Origin: Candidatus Zixiibacteriota bacterium
GTDB lineage: Bacteria; Zixibacteria; MSB-5A5; SM1-73
Length of the DNA: 20,078 bases
Direction of reading: 5' to 3'
Assembly: GCA_029933635.1 (NCBI GenBank)
Contig: JAOZNS010000004.1
Location: forward strand, 12,953 to 33,030
The notes under the pieces are model-generated. The model was not told the DNA's origin, did no database searches, and saw only the letters and a program-made list of their open reading frames with translations. The position numbers and the translations under genes are program-made. Positions 5,753-12,299 of this stretch are shown here, piece by piece (the stretch's first letter is position 1; each line of letters opens with the position of its first letter).

Positions 5753-6787
5753 TTGAAAATATTGGTTTTAATGGGAGGAACCTCAGCCGAGCGGGATGTT
5801 TCCCTGGCTTCGGGCGAGGCAATCGTTAGGGGACTGAAAGCCGCAGGACATCAGGTTGTGGCATTGGATACAACCCAAGGATATAAACTCCTGCAGGATG
5901 ACGGAAATTATCTGCCAGGAGGAGTGAAAAAGAAACCTCCGGAGGTGACCGAGCTGAAAATCAAAGGGGAAAAGTTAGCTTTGGAAGTTATCCATTCCTT
6001 TGATTTCTCAGAGGTGGATGTGGTGTTTTTAGCTCTTCATGGGGGACAGGGTGAGGATGGAACCATTCAAGCCCTGCTGGAGCTGACCGGGAAACCTTAC
6101 ACCGGATCAGGAGTATTAGCCAGCGCCCTGGCCATGAACAAAGCCATGTCCAAAAAAATATTCGAACGGGAAGGCATATTAACCCCCCAGTGGTTTTTGA
6201 TAGAAGATTTCGAACTTTCGGATCTCCTCTCTGTTGCAGAAAGGATCAAAAAAAGCTTGGGCTTTCCCTGTGTGGTCAAGCCAAACGATCAAGGCTCCAC
6301 CGTGGGCTTCACTCTGGTGCAAGAAGAAAAGGAACTAAAGAAAGCATTCCAGTGTGCACAGAAATTCTCCAATCAATTTTTGGTGGAAAAATTTATTCTG
6401 GGAAGGGAACTTACAGTGGGCATCTTAGGAGAGGCACCCTTGCCTGTGGTTGAGATCATTCCGGAACACGGGATCTACGATTATGAGTGCAAATACACCC
6501 ATGGGAAAAGCAATTACATATGTCCGGCTGAAATTCCTGAAGATAAGACCGAAGAGATTCAAAAGATAGGCTTGAAAGCTTTCAAGGCTTTGGGATGTCA
6601 AGGATACGCCCGGGTGGATTTCAGATATGGGGAGGATGGACGATTCTACTGTTTGGAGGTGAACACACTCCCGGGCATGACTTCAATGAGCCTGGTTCCC
6701 AAAGCGGCTAAAGCCATGGGGATCGAGTTCCCCGAGCTGGTGGACCAAATTGCCAAATTGGCTTTGAAGGAGAGAAGACCAAAGTAG
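5753..6787 (+). CDS. ddl: D-alanine--D-alanine ligase
   Basis: Ddl is an ATP-grasp ligase that makes the D-Ala-D-Ala dipeptide for peptidoglycan. The start is TTG 5753 with AAGGAG 7-8 bases upstream, giving 344 residues beginning MKILVLMGGTSAERDVSLASG, exactly where the family starts. Further blocks: LALHGGQGEDGTIQALLEL, YTGSGVLASALAMNKAMSK, PCVVKPNDQGSTVG, FLVEKFILGRELTVG, IYDYECKYTHG, and the metal-binding end FYCLEVNTLPGMTSMSLVP. The Tyr in YDYECKYTHG is at the position of E. coli DdlB Tyr216, which is expected of a D-Ala-D-Ala enzyme, not of a VanA-type D-Ala-D-Lac ligase. The insert after ALDTTQGY is moderately long but occurs in relatives. The TAG stop lies in the GTAG of a palindrome. 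Confidence 0.96.
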   Translation: MKILVLMGGTSAERDVSLASGEAIVRGLKAAGHQVVALDTTQGYKLLQDDGNYLPGGVKKKPPEVTELKIKGEKLALEVIHSFDFSEVDVVFLALHGGQGEDGTIQALLELTGKPYTGSGVLASALAMNKAMSKKIFEREGILTPQWFLIEDFELSDLLSVAERIKKSLGFPCVVKPNDQGSTVGFTLVQEEKELKKAFQCAQKFSNQFLVEKFILGRELTVGILGEAPLPVVEIIPEHGIYDYECKYTHGKSNYICPAEIPEDKTEEIQKIGLKAFKALGCQGYARVDFRYGEDGRFYCLEVNTLPGMTSMSLVPKAAKAMGIEFPELVDQIAKLALKERRPK

Positions 6788-6811
6788 GGACAATTCATGA
6801 ATTCTCCCTAC
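6784..6811. repeat. 28-bp near-perfect palindrome starting at the ddl stop codon
   Basis: GTAGGGA (6784-6790) pairs with TCCCTAC (6805-6811), and the interior AATTCATGAATT is itself palindromic. Overall 13 of 14 base pairs match, the exception being C6791 with C6804. The TAG of the left GTAG (6785-6787) is the ddl stop. Ends and an ATTCAT centre are shared with the other GTAG elements. Confidence 0.65.
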
Positions 6812-7036
6812 AGGATGAGCCTAAATTCAGAATTTGTAAAGCGGGCATCTTTGTCCGCTGAATTTTTGCTGATCAACCTCGAGGAGATTCCGGCCTCCAA
6901 ATTTGATATAAAAACGATGGGCCCCATAAATGGCACCTTTGCAATGGCAACTGCGAAGCCTGAAAAACATAAACAAATCCTACCTGAAAGCGTATCTAAA
7001 ATAATTGTTGATCCAAAGCATTTGAACTCAACTTAA
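6797..7036 (+). CDS. Doubtful 79-codon ORF between ddl and the HAD gene
   Basis: The frame starts at an ATG inside the palindrome at 6784-6811, with no Shine-Dalgarno, and runs through a second hairpin at 6836-6859. The resulting 79-residue sequence matches no family I recognise and has no signal peptide or membrane segment. Because its first 20 codons are repeat sequence, a real gene here is unlikely in its present form. The part after 6860 could be a remnant of something older. The reverse strand has a comparable 47-codon open stretch, which also argues for chance. Confidence 0.15.
   Translation: MNSPYRMSLNSEFVKRASLSAEFLLINLEEIPASKFDIKTMGPINGTFAMATAKPEKHKQILPESVSKIIVDPKHLNST
6836..6859. 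repeat. GTAA-footed hairpin after ddl
   Basis: GTAA at 6836-6839 precedes stem AGCGGGC (6840-6846), loop ATCTTT and GTCCGCT (6853-6859), a 7-bp stem with one G-T wobble. AAATTCAG at 6823-6830 and CTGAATTT at 6858-6865 form an additional outer inverted repeat. It sits 25 bases after the palindrome that begins at the ddl stop, giving two structured units in tandem. Confidence 0.5.
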
Positions 7037-7069
7037 TCATATGGATAGAAAAGATATTAAGGAATCAAA

Positions 7070-7813
7070 ATGAAAACAAAACTAAAGGCTGTTTTATTTG
7101 ACATGGGAAGCACTCTTCTGGAGTTTGAAAACTCCACCTGGGATGTTTTGGGGAGGATCTGTGCTGAAAAAGGATATGAGTTTTTGAAACAGAAAAAGGT
7201 GAACTTGCCAGATTTTGAAAATTTTTATAAAATGCTTTCGGATGAATTTCTGAAGGCTCAAGCCCTGGTGGAAGAGGATCTAAAAGAATTCAAATTTGAA
7301 AATGTAGTTTGGAATTTCTTTAAACTTTTAAATCTGCCAACCTCGGATGGACTTTATGACAGCTTTTTGAAAGTCTACTATGAACCGATAACCGATCAGT
7401 TAACCTTAATAGACGGTGCAGAAAAGGTTTTAAGATATTTCAAAGATAAGAATCTGAAAATCGGACTTGTCTCCAACACTATTTTTCCAGAGAGATTTCA
7501 TCTGATGGAGTTAAAAAGATTCGGGCTTTATCCTTATCTTGACAACCATCTTTTCTCCAGCGCGGTGGGAGTAAGAAAACCTCATTCTAAAATTTTCCTG
7601 AAGGCTTTGAATGAGCTGGGGGTAAATTCTGAAGAAGCGGTCTTTGTGGGAGATAGGTTAATCGAGGATGTGGGTGGTGCCCAGAAGGTGGGAATGAAAG
7701 GAATTCTAAGATATCATGAAGGAAGGGACTACTCAGCTCCCATATCCCCTGACGCACAGATAGATCACCTAAAAGAACTACCAGAAGTGGTGTTAAGACT
7801 TTTCACAAACTAA
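7070..7813 (+). CDS. HAD-superfamily hydrolase
   Basis: This 247-residue protein of the haloacid dehalogenase superfamily (subfamily IA-like, with a helical cap at about residues 16-105) is probably a phosphatase on a small metabolite; the substrate is not predictable. Motif I is AVLFDMGSTL with nucleophile D11. The second Asp of the usual DxD is replaced by Gly13, a variant common among DxGxT members, which may alter acid-base chemistry. Motif II is SNT (135-137), motif III is K170 in RKPHSKIF, and motif IV is FVGDRLIEDVGGAQ (192-205) with D195 and D200. ATG 7070 follows AAGGAA at a good distance. It stands alone between two repeat-bearing gaps. Confidence 0.9.
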   Translation: MKTKLKAVLFDMGSTLLEFENSTWDVLGRICAEKGYEFLKQKKVNLPDFENFYKMLSDEFLKAQALVEEDLKEFKFENVVWNFFKLLNLPTSDGLYDSFLKVYYEPITDQLTLIDGAEKVLRYFKDKNLKIGLVSNTIFPERFHLMELKRFGLYPYLDNHLFSSAVGVRKPHSKIFLKALNELGVNSEEAVFVGDRLIEDVGGAQKVGMKGILRYHEGRDYSAPISPDAQIDHLKELPEVVLRLFTN

Positions 7814-7853
7814 ACGATAAAGAACCCAGATGCAAGTTGAAGGACAAAATTCT

Positions 7854-7900
7854 GTAGCTGTCCAATTTATTGGACAATTTAAGCTCGATGAATCGGGCAA
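7854..7900. repeat. Paired-hairpin REP/BIME-like element, diverged, upstream of cysS
   Basis: GTAG at 7854-7857 is followed by perfect stem TGTCCAAT/ATTGGACA (7859-7866 and 7869-7876), a 6-base spacer and stem GCTCGAT/ATCGGGC (7883-7889 and 7892-7898, one T-G wobble). It aligns with the 4632-4687 element along its length (TGTAG, CCAAT, ATTGG, GATGAATC, GGGCAA) but the stem bases differ in a paired manner and the right-hand CTAC is lost. It lies 40 bases after the HAD gene stop. Confidence 0.7.
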
Positions 7901-7948
7901 ATCCCTTTTTGGTAAAAGAATAGTAATCTTGAAGGAGGGGGGAGTAAC

Positions 7949-9346
7949 ATGACACTCAGATTTTTCAATACCTTAACTCGAAGAAAAGAGGAATTTCATA
8001 CCATTCATCCAGGTGAGGTCAGAATGTATACCTGTGGACCCACGGTGTATGATTTTGCCCACATCGGAAATTTCAGAGCTTACATCTTCGGGGACGTGCT
8101 ACACCGCTATCTTGAATACAAAGGCTATAAGGTCACCTATGTGATGAACATAACTGACGTGGATGATAAAACCATTGCTGGCTCACAGAAGGAGGGGATC
8201 TCCTTAGCTGATTATACCAGACGGTATAAGGAAGCATTTTTTGCGGACATCAAAAGTTTGAACATAAAACCTGCTGACATCTATCCCGAGGCAACGGCTC
8301 ACATAAAGGATATGGTGGCTTTGGTAAGGACCCTTCTGGCCAAGGGTTGTGCATATAAGAATGAAGGCTCCACCTACTTCAGAATATCCAGTTTTTCTTC
8401 TTACGGAAAGCTATCTCACATGGATATATCCGGCTTGAAGGCTGGCGCCAGGGTATCAGCCGATGAATATGAAAAAGAACAGGTAGCAGATTTTGCCTTG
8501 TGGAAAGGATGGGATAAAAAGGACGGAGAGATCTTCTGGGAAACTGAAGTGGGAAAGGGTCGTCCCGGATGGCATATCGAATGCTCCACCATGAGCATGA
8601 AATATCTGGGAAAGCATTTTGACATCCACACCGGCGGAGTAGATTTGATCTTCCCCCATCACGAAAACGAGATCGCTCAATCCGAGTCTGCTACTGGTGA
8701 GAAATTCGTCAACTTCTGGCTACACAATGAGCATCTAATGGTGGAAGGGAGAAAGATGGCGAAATCTTTTGGGAATTATTACACTCTGCGGGACCTTTTG
8801 AACAAAGGATATAATCCCATCGCCATCCGGTATCTGCTTATGGCTACCCACTATCGACAGCAGTTGAATTTCACCTTCGATGGACTTAAGGCAGCAAAAA
8901 ATGCTTTGCAGAGGCTTTACGATTTTGTGGATAATCTGAATTTGGTCAAAGGTGAAGAAGACAATCCTCAGGTGCAAGAGATCATCCGAAAAGCAAAAAA
9001 GGATTTTGAAGAGGCGTTAGACGACGATTTGAATACCCCTGAAGCCCTGGGGATAGTTTTTACTCTGATCAAAGATGTCAATCGTCTGATGGACCAGAAA
9101 AAAATCTCTAAGTCGAATGCTGGTGATGTTCTCAAGGCGATGAATGGGTTTGACTCCGTGTTGGGACTTTTCAAAAGAGAGGAGTTAGCTCTCGATGAGA
9201 AAGTGAAAATGATGATTGAAAAAAGAGCAAAAGCTCGAAAAGAAAAGGATTTCAAACTGGCAGACCAGATAAGAAAAGAGTTGGAAGAAAAAGGAATCAT
9301 CCTGGAGGATACCCCTGAAGGAACTAAATGGAAAAGAAAAATGTAA
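7949..9346 (+). CDS. cysS: Cysteinyl-tRNA synthetase
   Basis: This is a class I aminoacyl-tRNA synthetase that charges tRNA-Cys in the cytoplasm; monomeric in the family. The 465 residues match the normal length. The HIGH signature is HIGN (38-41) within PTVYDFAHIGNFRAY, and the KMSKS signature is KMAKS (269-273) followed by FGN. The zinc site that selects cysteine is intact: C29, C212, H237 and E241, matching C28, C209, H234 and E238 of the E. coli enzyme. TDVDDKTI, GWHIECSTM and FPHHENEIAQSE are further family blocks. ATG 7949 has a strong purine-rich ribosome site (GGAGGGGGGAG). No T-box-like leader is evident; the gap upstream holds a paired-hairpin repeat. Confidence 0.97.
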   Translation: MTLRFFNTLTRRKEEFHTIHPGEVRMYTCGPTVYDFAHIGNFRAYIFGDVLHRYLEYKGYKVTYVMNITDVDDKTIAGSQKEGISLADYTRRYKEAFFADIKSLNIKPADIYPEATAHIKDMVALVRTLLAKGCAYKNEGSTYFRISSFSSYGKLSHMDISGLKAGARVSADEYEKEQVADFALWKGWDKKDGEIFWETEVGKGRPGWHIECSTMSMKYLGKHFDIHTGGVDLIFPHHENEIAQSESATGEKFVNFWLHNEHLMVEGRKMAKSFGNYYTLRDLLNKGYNPIAIRYLLMATHYRQQLNFTFDGLKAAKNALQRLYDFVDNLNLVKGEEDNPQVQEIIRKAKKDFEEALDDDLNTPEALGIVFTLIKDVNRLMDQKKISKSNAGDVLKAMNGFDSVLGLFKREELALDEKVKMMIEKRAKARKEKDFKLADQIRKELEEKGIILEDTPEGTKWKRKM

Positions 9347-9753
9347 GATTTCTACCCACTTTTTAAACTAAACTGTGATAACCGGCTACATCTCGGAGAC
9401 CAAAAGGAAGTTTTTTTGAAATTCAGTTTTAAGGCGAAGCAAGTTTCAACTTTTCCTATAGACCCTGTGCAAATTTTTGCCTAGGCAGCATTTTTGTGGA
9501 TATCTCCCTTAGCTCCTTTGTGGTTATAACCAAAGATCCATTTCTGAAAGGCACCCTACATCTCTTTCAAGAAGCTAGAAGAGATTAGCCGGTGGAATTT
9601 TTCTTCCTCATTTTTTTCTCACAAAAAGTGCATGATTTGTATTTGGTCTTTACAAAATTTTTTGTTTTAGCTGTTGCTTTTTAATTTTGAATTATTTATT
9701 TTTTCCAAGTTCGAAATCAAGTTAACCATCTTCTTTGGTAAAGGAGGAGAGAG
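9347..9753. other. 407-bp AT-rich intergenic region upstream of the arginine decarboxylase gene
   Basis: No gene is supported here. The last 120 bases are very T-rich (many runs of five or more T around 9607-9705), which fits a promoter and untranslated leader, but no clear -35/-10 pair with proper spacing can be named. A reading frame without start codon (about 9430-9585) is the longest open stretch and looks like chance. The end of the region holds the ribosome site AGGAGG and one arm of a hairpin at the start codon, listed separately. Confidence 0.5.
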
Positions 9754-9760
9754 ATGGTTA
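9723..9760 (+). promoter_or_regulatory. Hairpin that would bury the start codon of the arginine decarboxylase gene
   Basis: TAACCATC at 9723-9730 is the exact reverse complement of GATGGTTA at 9753-9760, which contains the ATG (9754-9756). T9731-A9752 and a T9732-G9751 wobble extend the stem to about ten pairs. The loop (9733-9750) holds the ribosome site AGGAGG, which could itself pair partly with the pyrimidine stretch CTTCTTT next to the left arm. Such a fold would block translation initiation. The inverted repeat is visible; a regulatory role is inferred. Confidence 0.45.
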
Positions 9761-10305
9761 TAATTCCCCAAATGGTCTTTTTAACGAAAGGGGTGGGCAA
9801 GCATAAGGAACAGCTTTCCAGCTTAGAGCTGGCTTTGAGAAACGCAAAGATAGCCAATTTCAATTTGGTCCGAGTCTCCAGCATTTTCCCTCCGGGATGC
9901 AAGTTGATCCCCAGGAATAAAGGGCTTAAATATCTGCAGGATGGGGAGGTGGTGTTTACAGTGATGAGCTCCAACTCGACCAATGAGCCTAATCGCTTAG
10001 TCTCTGCCTCAGTGGGGATAGCGATCCCCAATGACAGGACCAAGTATGGCTACTTGGCTGAACATAAAGCCTTTGGCCAGACCTTCAAGAAGGCGGGAGA
10101 TTACGCTGAGGATTTAGCCGCCACCATGCTTGCCACCACCTTGGGGATAGATTTCGATATCGAAAAAGGATGGGATGAAAGAAAGGAAATATGGAAGATT
10201 TCCGGCGAGATAGTGCGAACCACCAGCGTCACCCAATCGGCTGAAGGTGATAAGAACGGACTCTGGACCACCGTGGTTGCTGCTGCAATTTTTGTTCCGC
10301 AATAA
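9754..10305 (+). CDS. pdaD: Pyruvoyl-dependent arginine decarboxylase
   Basis: This enzyme decarboxylates arginine to agmatine using a covalently bound pyruvoyl group made by self-cleavage of the proenzyme. The 183-residue protein aligns with the Methanocaldococcus jannaschii enzyme (about 165 residues): KIANFNLVRVSSIFPPG matches the archaeal cleavage region NVNLIRISSIMPP. Cleavage is therefore expected between S42 and S43, S43 becoming the pyruvoyl group. Other blocks are SASVGIAIPND (84-94), EHKAFGQTFKKAGDYAEDLA and the C-terminal ending VTQSAEGDKNGLWTTVVAAAIF. ATG 9754 has AGGAGG six to seven bases upstream. The agmatinase gene begins 18 bases after the stop, so the two form a two-step putrescine route. 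Confidence 0.93.
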   Translation: MVIIPQMVFLTKGVGKHKEQLSSLELALRNAKIANFNLVRVSSIFPPGCKLIPRNKGLKYLQDGEVVFTVMSSNSTNEPNRLVSASVGIAIPNDRTKYGYLAEHKAFGQTFKKAGDYAEDLAATMLATTLGIDFDIEKGWDERKEIWKISGEIVRTTSVTQSAEGDKNGLWTTVVAAAIFVPQ

Positions 10306-10323
10306 GGAGTCTACAAAGAGGCT

Positions 10324-11223
10324 TTGGGCAAAGATTTGAATAAGACCACCTCTCACCCCCACAACTTCCTTGGACTTCCTCCTCAGTTTACCCAATTTGA
10401 AAGATCGGAATTTGTGATCCTTCCGGTTCCTTACGAGCAGACCACCACCTATCGGGTGGGGACCAAAGACGGTCCTCAAGCCATCATCTCCGCCTCCCAG
10501 GAGGTGGAAACCTTCGATGAGGAGCTTAAATTCGAAGCTTATCATGCTGGCATCTGCACCTTGGATCCTCTGGAGATAACCGCCGCAGGACCAGAAAGGA
10601 TGATTGAAAAGGTTTATCAGGCTACAAGAAAGCTTCTTAGCAAGGGGAAAATTTTGGTGATGTTGGGAGGAGAACATACCATCAGCATAGGTGCAGTTAA
10701 GGCTTTCAAAGAAAGCTACCCCTATCTTTCAGTTTTGCAGATGGATGCTCATGCTGATCTAAGAGATAGCTATCAGGAGAACAGATTCAGTCACGCCTGT
10801 GTGATGCGCCGACTCGGTGAGCTTTTGCCCTGTGTAGGGGTGGGAATAAGAAGCTTATGTGATGAGGAATATAAGTTTATTTTGCAAGAAAGGATCAAAG
10901 TTTTCTTTGCTCAAGAACTGAGAAACAATAGCCGATGGAAAGAAATGGTGCTGGAGAAACTGAGTCCAGACGTTTATCTAACTTTAGATCTGGACGTCTT
11001 CGATCCATCCATCATGCCCTCGGTGGGAACCCCAGAGCCGGGAGGTTTTCTCTGGCATGAGATGACAGATTTTCTTAAAGTTCTGATTCATGAAAAGAAT
11101 TTGGTGGGGTTCGATATGGTGGAGCTTTCTCCCATACCAGGTCTGGTGGCACCCGATTTTTTAGTGGCAAAGTTGATTTACAAGATCATAAGTTACATGG
11201 CTGACAAAAAACGAAATATCTGA
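10324..11223 (+). CDS. speB: Agmatinase (arginase-family ureohydrolase)
   Basis: Agmatinase hydrolyses agmatine to putrescine and urea. The 299-residue protein has the binuclear manganese site of the arginase family: GGEHT with H118, DAHADLRD with D141, H143 and D145, and LDLDVFDP with D222 and D224. SHACVMRRL (156-164), PSVGTPEPGG (232-241) and DMVELSP (264-270) are also typical. The fold alone does not separate agmatinase from related ureohydrolases, but the adjacent arginine decarboxylase strongly favours agmatinase. The TTG start at 10324 is uncertain: AAAGAGG is only two bases away, and AAGGAG, overlapping the upstream stop, is about 14 bases away. The domain proper begins near residue 14, so the N terminus may be slightly different. 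Confidence 0.92.
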   Translation: MGKDLNKTTSHPHNFLGLPPQFTQFERSEFVILPVPYEQTTTYRVGTKDGPQAIISASQEVETFDEELKFEAYHAGICTLDPLEITAAGPERMIEKVYQATRKLLSKGKILVMLGGEHTISIGAVKAFKESYPYLSVLQMDAHADLRDSYQENRFSHACVMRRLGELLPCVGVGIRSLCDEEYKFILQERIKVFFAQELRNNSRWKEMVLEKLSPDVYLTLDLDVFDPSIMPSVGTPEPGGFLWHEMTDFLKVLIHEKNLVGFDMVELSPIPGLVAPDFLVAKLIYKIISYMADKKRNI

Positions 11224-11303
11224 ATACGCCAAGGATCGAAATTGCCAGAAAATAGAGGAGCTTAAATTTTTTTGCATTTTGAACCTCCAATTTAACGAAG
11301 CGG

Positions 11304-12038
11304 ATGTATTGGTGGCAGAAATTTTTTGATCAACATTATCTAAAGATTTATGAGGAGCTGGAGAGAAGAGCCTCCAAAGAGGTGGACTCCATCGTTAGGA
11401 TGATGGATCTCAAACCCAAAGCTAAGGTTCTGGATCTGTGCTGTGGCTACGGAAGGCATTCCATTGAATTGGCCCAGAGAGGCTTTGCCGTCACCGGATA
11501 TGATCTTTCCGATTTCTTTCTCGAGAAGGCTAAAAAAGATTCAGCCGCCCTGGGGTTGAAGATCGAATTCAGAAAAGGAGACATGAGAAAACTTCCATTT
11601 GAGAATCGATTTGATGCGGTTGTGAACATGTTCACCTCCTTCGGATATTTCGACAAAGAGAAAGATGACCTCAAGGTGATCAGGGGCGTGTGCAAGGCTT
11701 TGAGGAAAAATGGGCTTTTTCTCTTGGACCTTAAAAATCGGGAGCAGTTGATCCGAAACTTCCAGAGGAGGAGATGGCATCCAGAGAAGGATTTCATCAT
11801 GCTGGAGGACAATTTTTTCGATCTGTTCACCGGTCGCTGGGAGAGCACCCGCACCCTTCTTTTCGGCAATGGAAAGAAGACGGAATATTCCTTCTCACTC
11901 AGGCTTTATACCTTCGCCGAGATATTGAACCTGCTTAAAAGGTCAGGATTCGTCTTAGAATCGGTCTATGGTGACTTCGATTTCAGCGAATATAGTTTGG
12001 ACTCACCTCGTATGATTTTAATCTCTCGAAAGATTTAA
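11304..12038 (+). CDS. Class I SAM-dependent methyltransferase
   Basis: This is a 244-residue Rossmann-fold methyltransferase. Motif I is AKVLDLCCGYGRHSIELA (40-57); the acidic residue binding the SAM ribose is in VTGYDLSD (63-70); GDMRKLPFENRFDAVVNMFT (92-111) carries motifs II and III region. An N-terminal helical cap (MYWWQKFFDQHYLKIYEEL) precedes the core. The C-terminal part (about 155-225) has the beta-sheet insertion common in small-molecule methyltransferases. The substrate is unknown. It lies 80 bp after the agmatinase gene without a good ribosome site, so it may be the last gene of that transcript, but a polyamine link is not shown. Confidence 0.88.
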   Translation: MYWWQKFFDQHYLKIYEELERRASKEVDSIVRMMDLKPKAKVLDLCCGYGRHSIELAQRGFAVTGYDLSDFFLEKAKKDSAALGLKIEFRKGDMRKLPFENRFDAVVNMFTSFGYFDKEKDDLKVIRGVCKALRKNGLFLLDLKNREQLIRNFQRRRWHPEKDFIMLEDNFFDLFTGRWESTRTLLFGNGKKTEYSFSLRLYTFAEILNLLKRSGFVLESVYGDFDFSEYSLDSPRMILISRKI

Positions 12039-12299
12039 ACCTTTCTCCTTCTACCTTAAATTTATTCGTTTCTTGATAACCTTAAAGCTCCTTCTTTTAA
12101 GAAGCTATCCTTGAAAAGCTCGCGTTTGGACCAGGAATTGGTTTTCCAACTTTCCACCGGCGAAAACGTATCCTGTATTTGCATAAGATCAAAAAACTGG
12201 ACATTCAAGCTGGCCTTAGATCATTCCTGATGATGCACCTAAGCGAGGAACCAAGAAAGCTTCCTTTTAAGTTTAGCTGGTGATTAAAAACAGCGGAAT
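12039..12299. other. 261-bp gap upstream of mfd, nothing recognised
   Basis: There is no supported gene. A small hairpin CTTCT/AGAAG lies near 12093-12107. Two overlapping frames are open for 56 to 60 codons but have no plausible start, no ribosome site and no recognisable product. A promoter for mfd is expected here but cannot be pointed out with confidence. Confidence 0.4.

Noticed and set aside
5647..5829. 60-codon plus-strand frame upstream of ddl
   Set aside because: It overlaps the start of ddl in another phase, has no ribosome site and runs through repeat remnants.
804..7900. CRISPR array
   Set aside because: The palindromes are irregularly spaced, differ in sequence, and are separated by genes, not by uniform spacers; no cas gene is present.
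7814..7948. T-box riboswitch upstream of cysS
   Set aside because: The gap is short and its structure is explained by a paired-hairpin repeat; no T-box-like core sequence or terminator with T-run was seen.
10114..10677. 187-codon minus-strand frame across pdaD and speB
   Set aside because: It is the antisense shadow of two recognised genes and crosses their boundary; no motif of its own.
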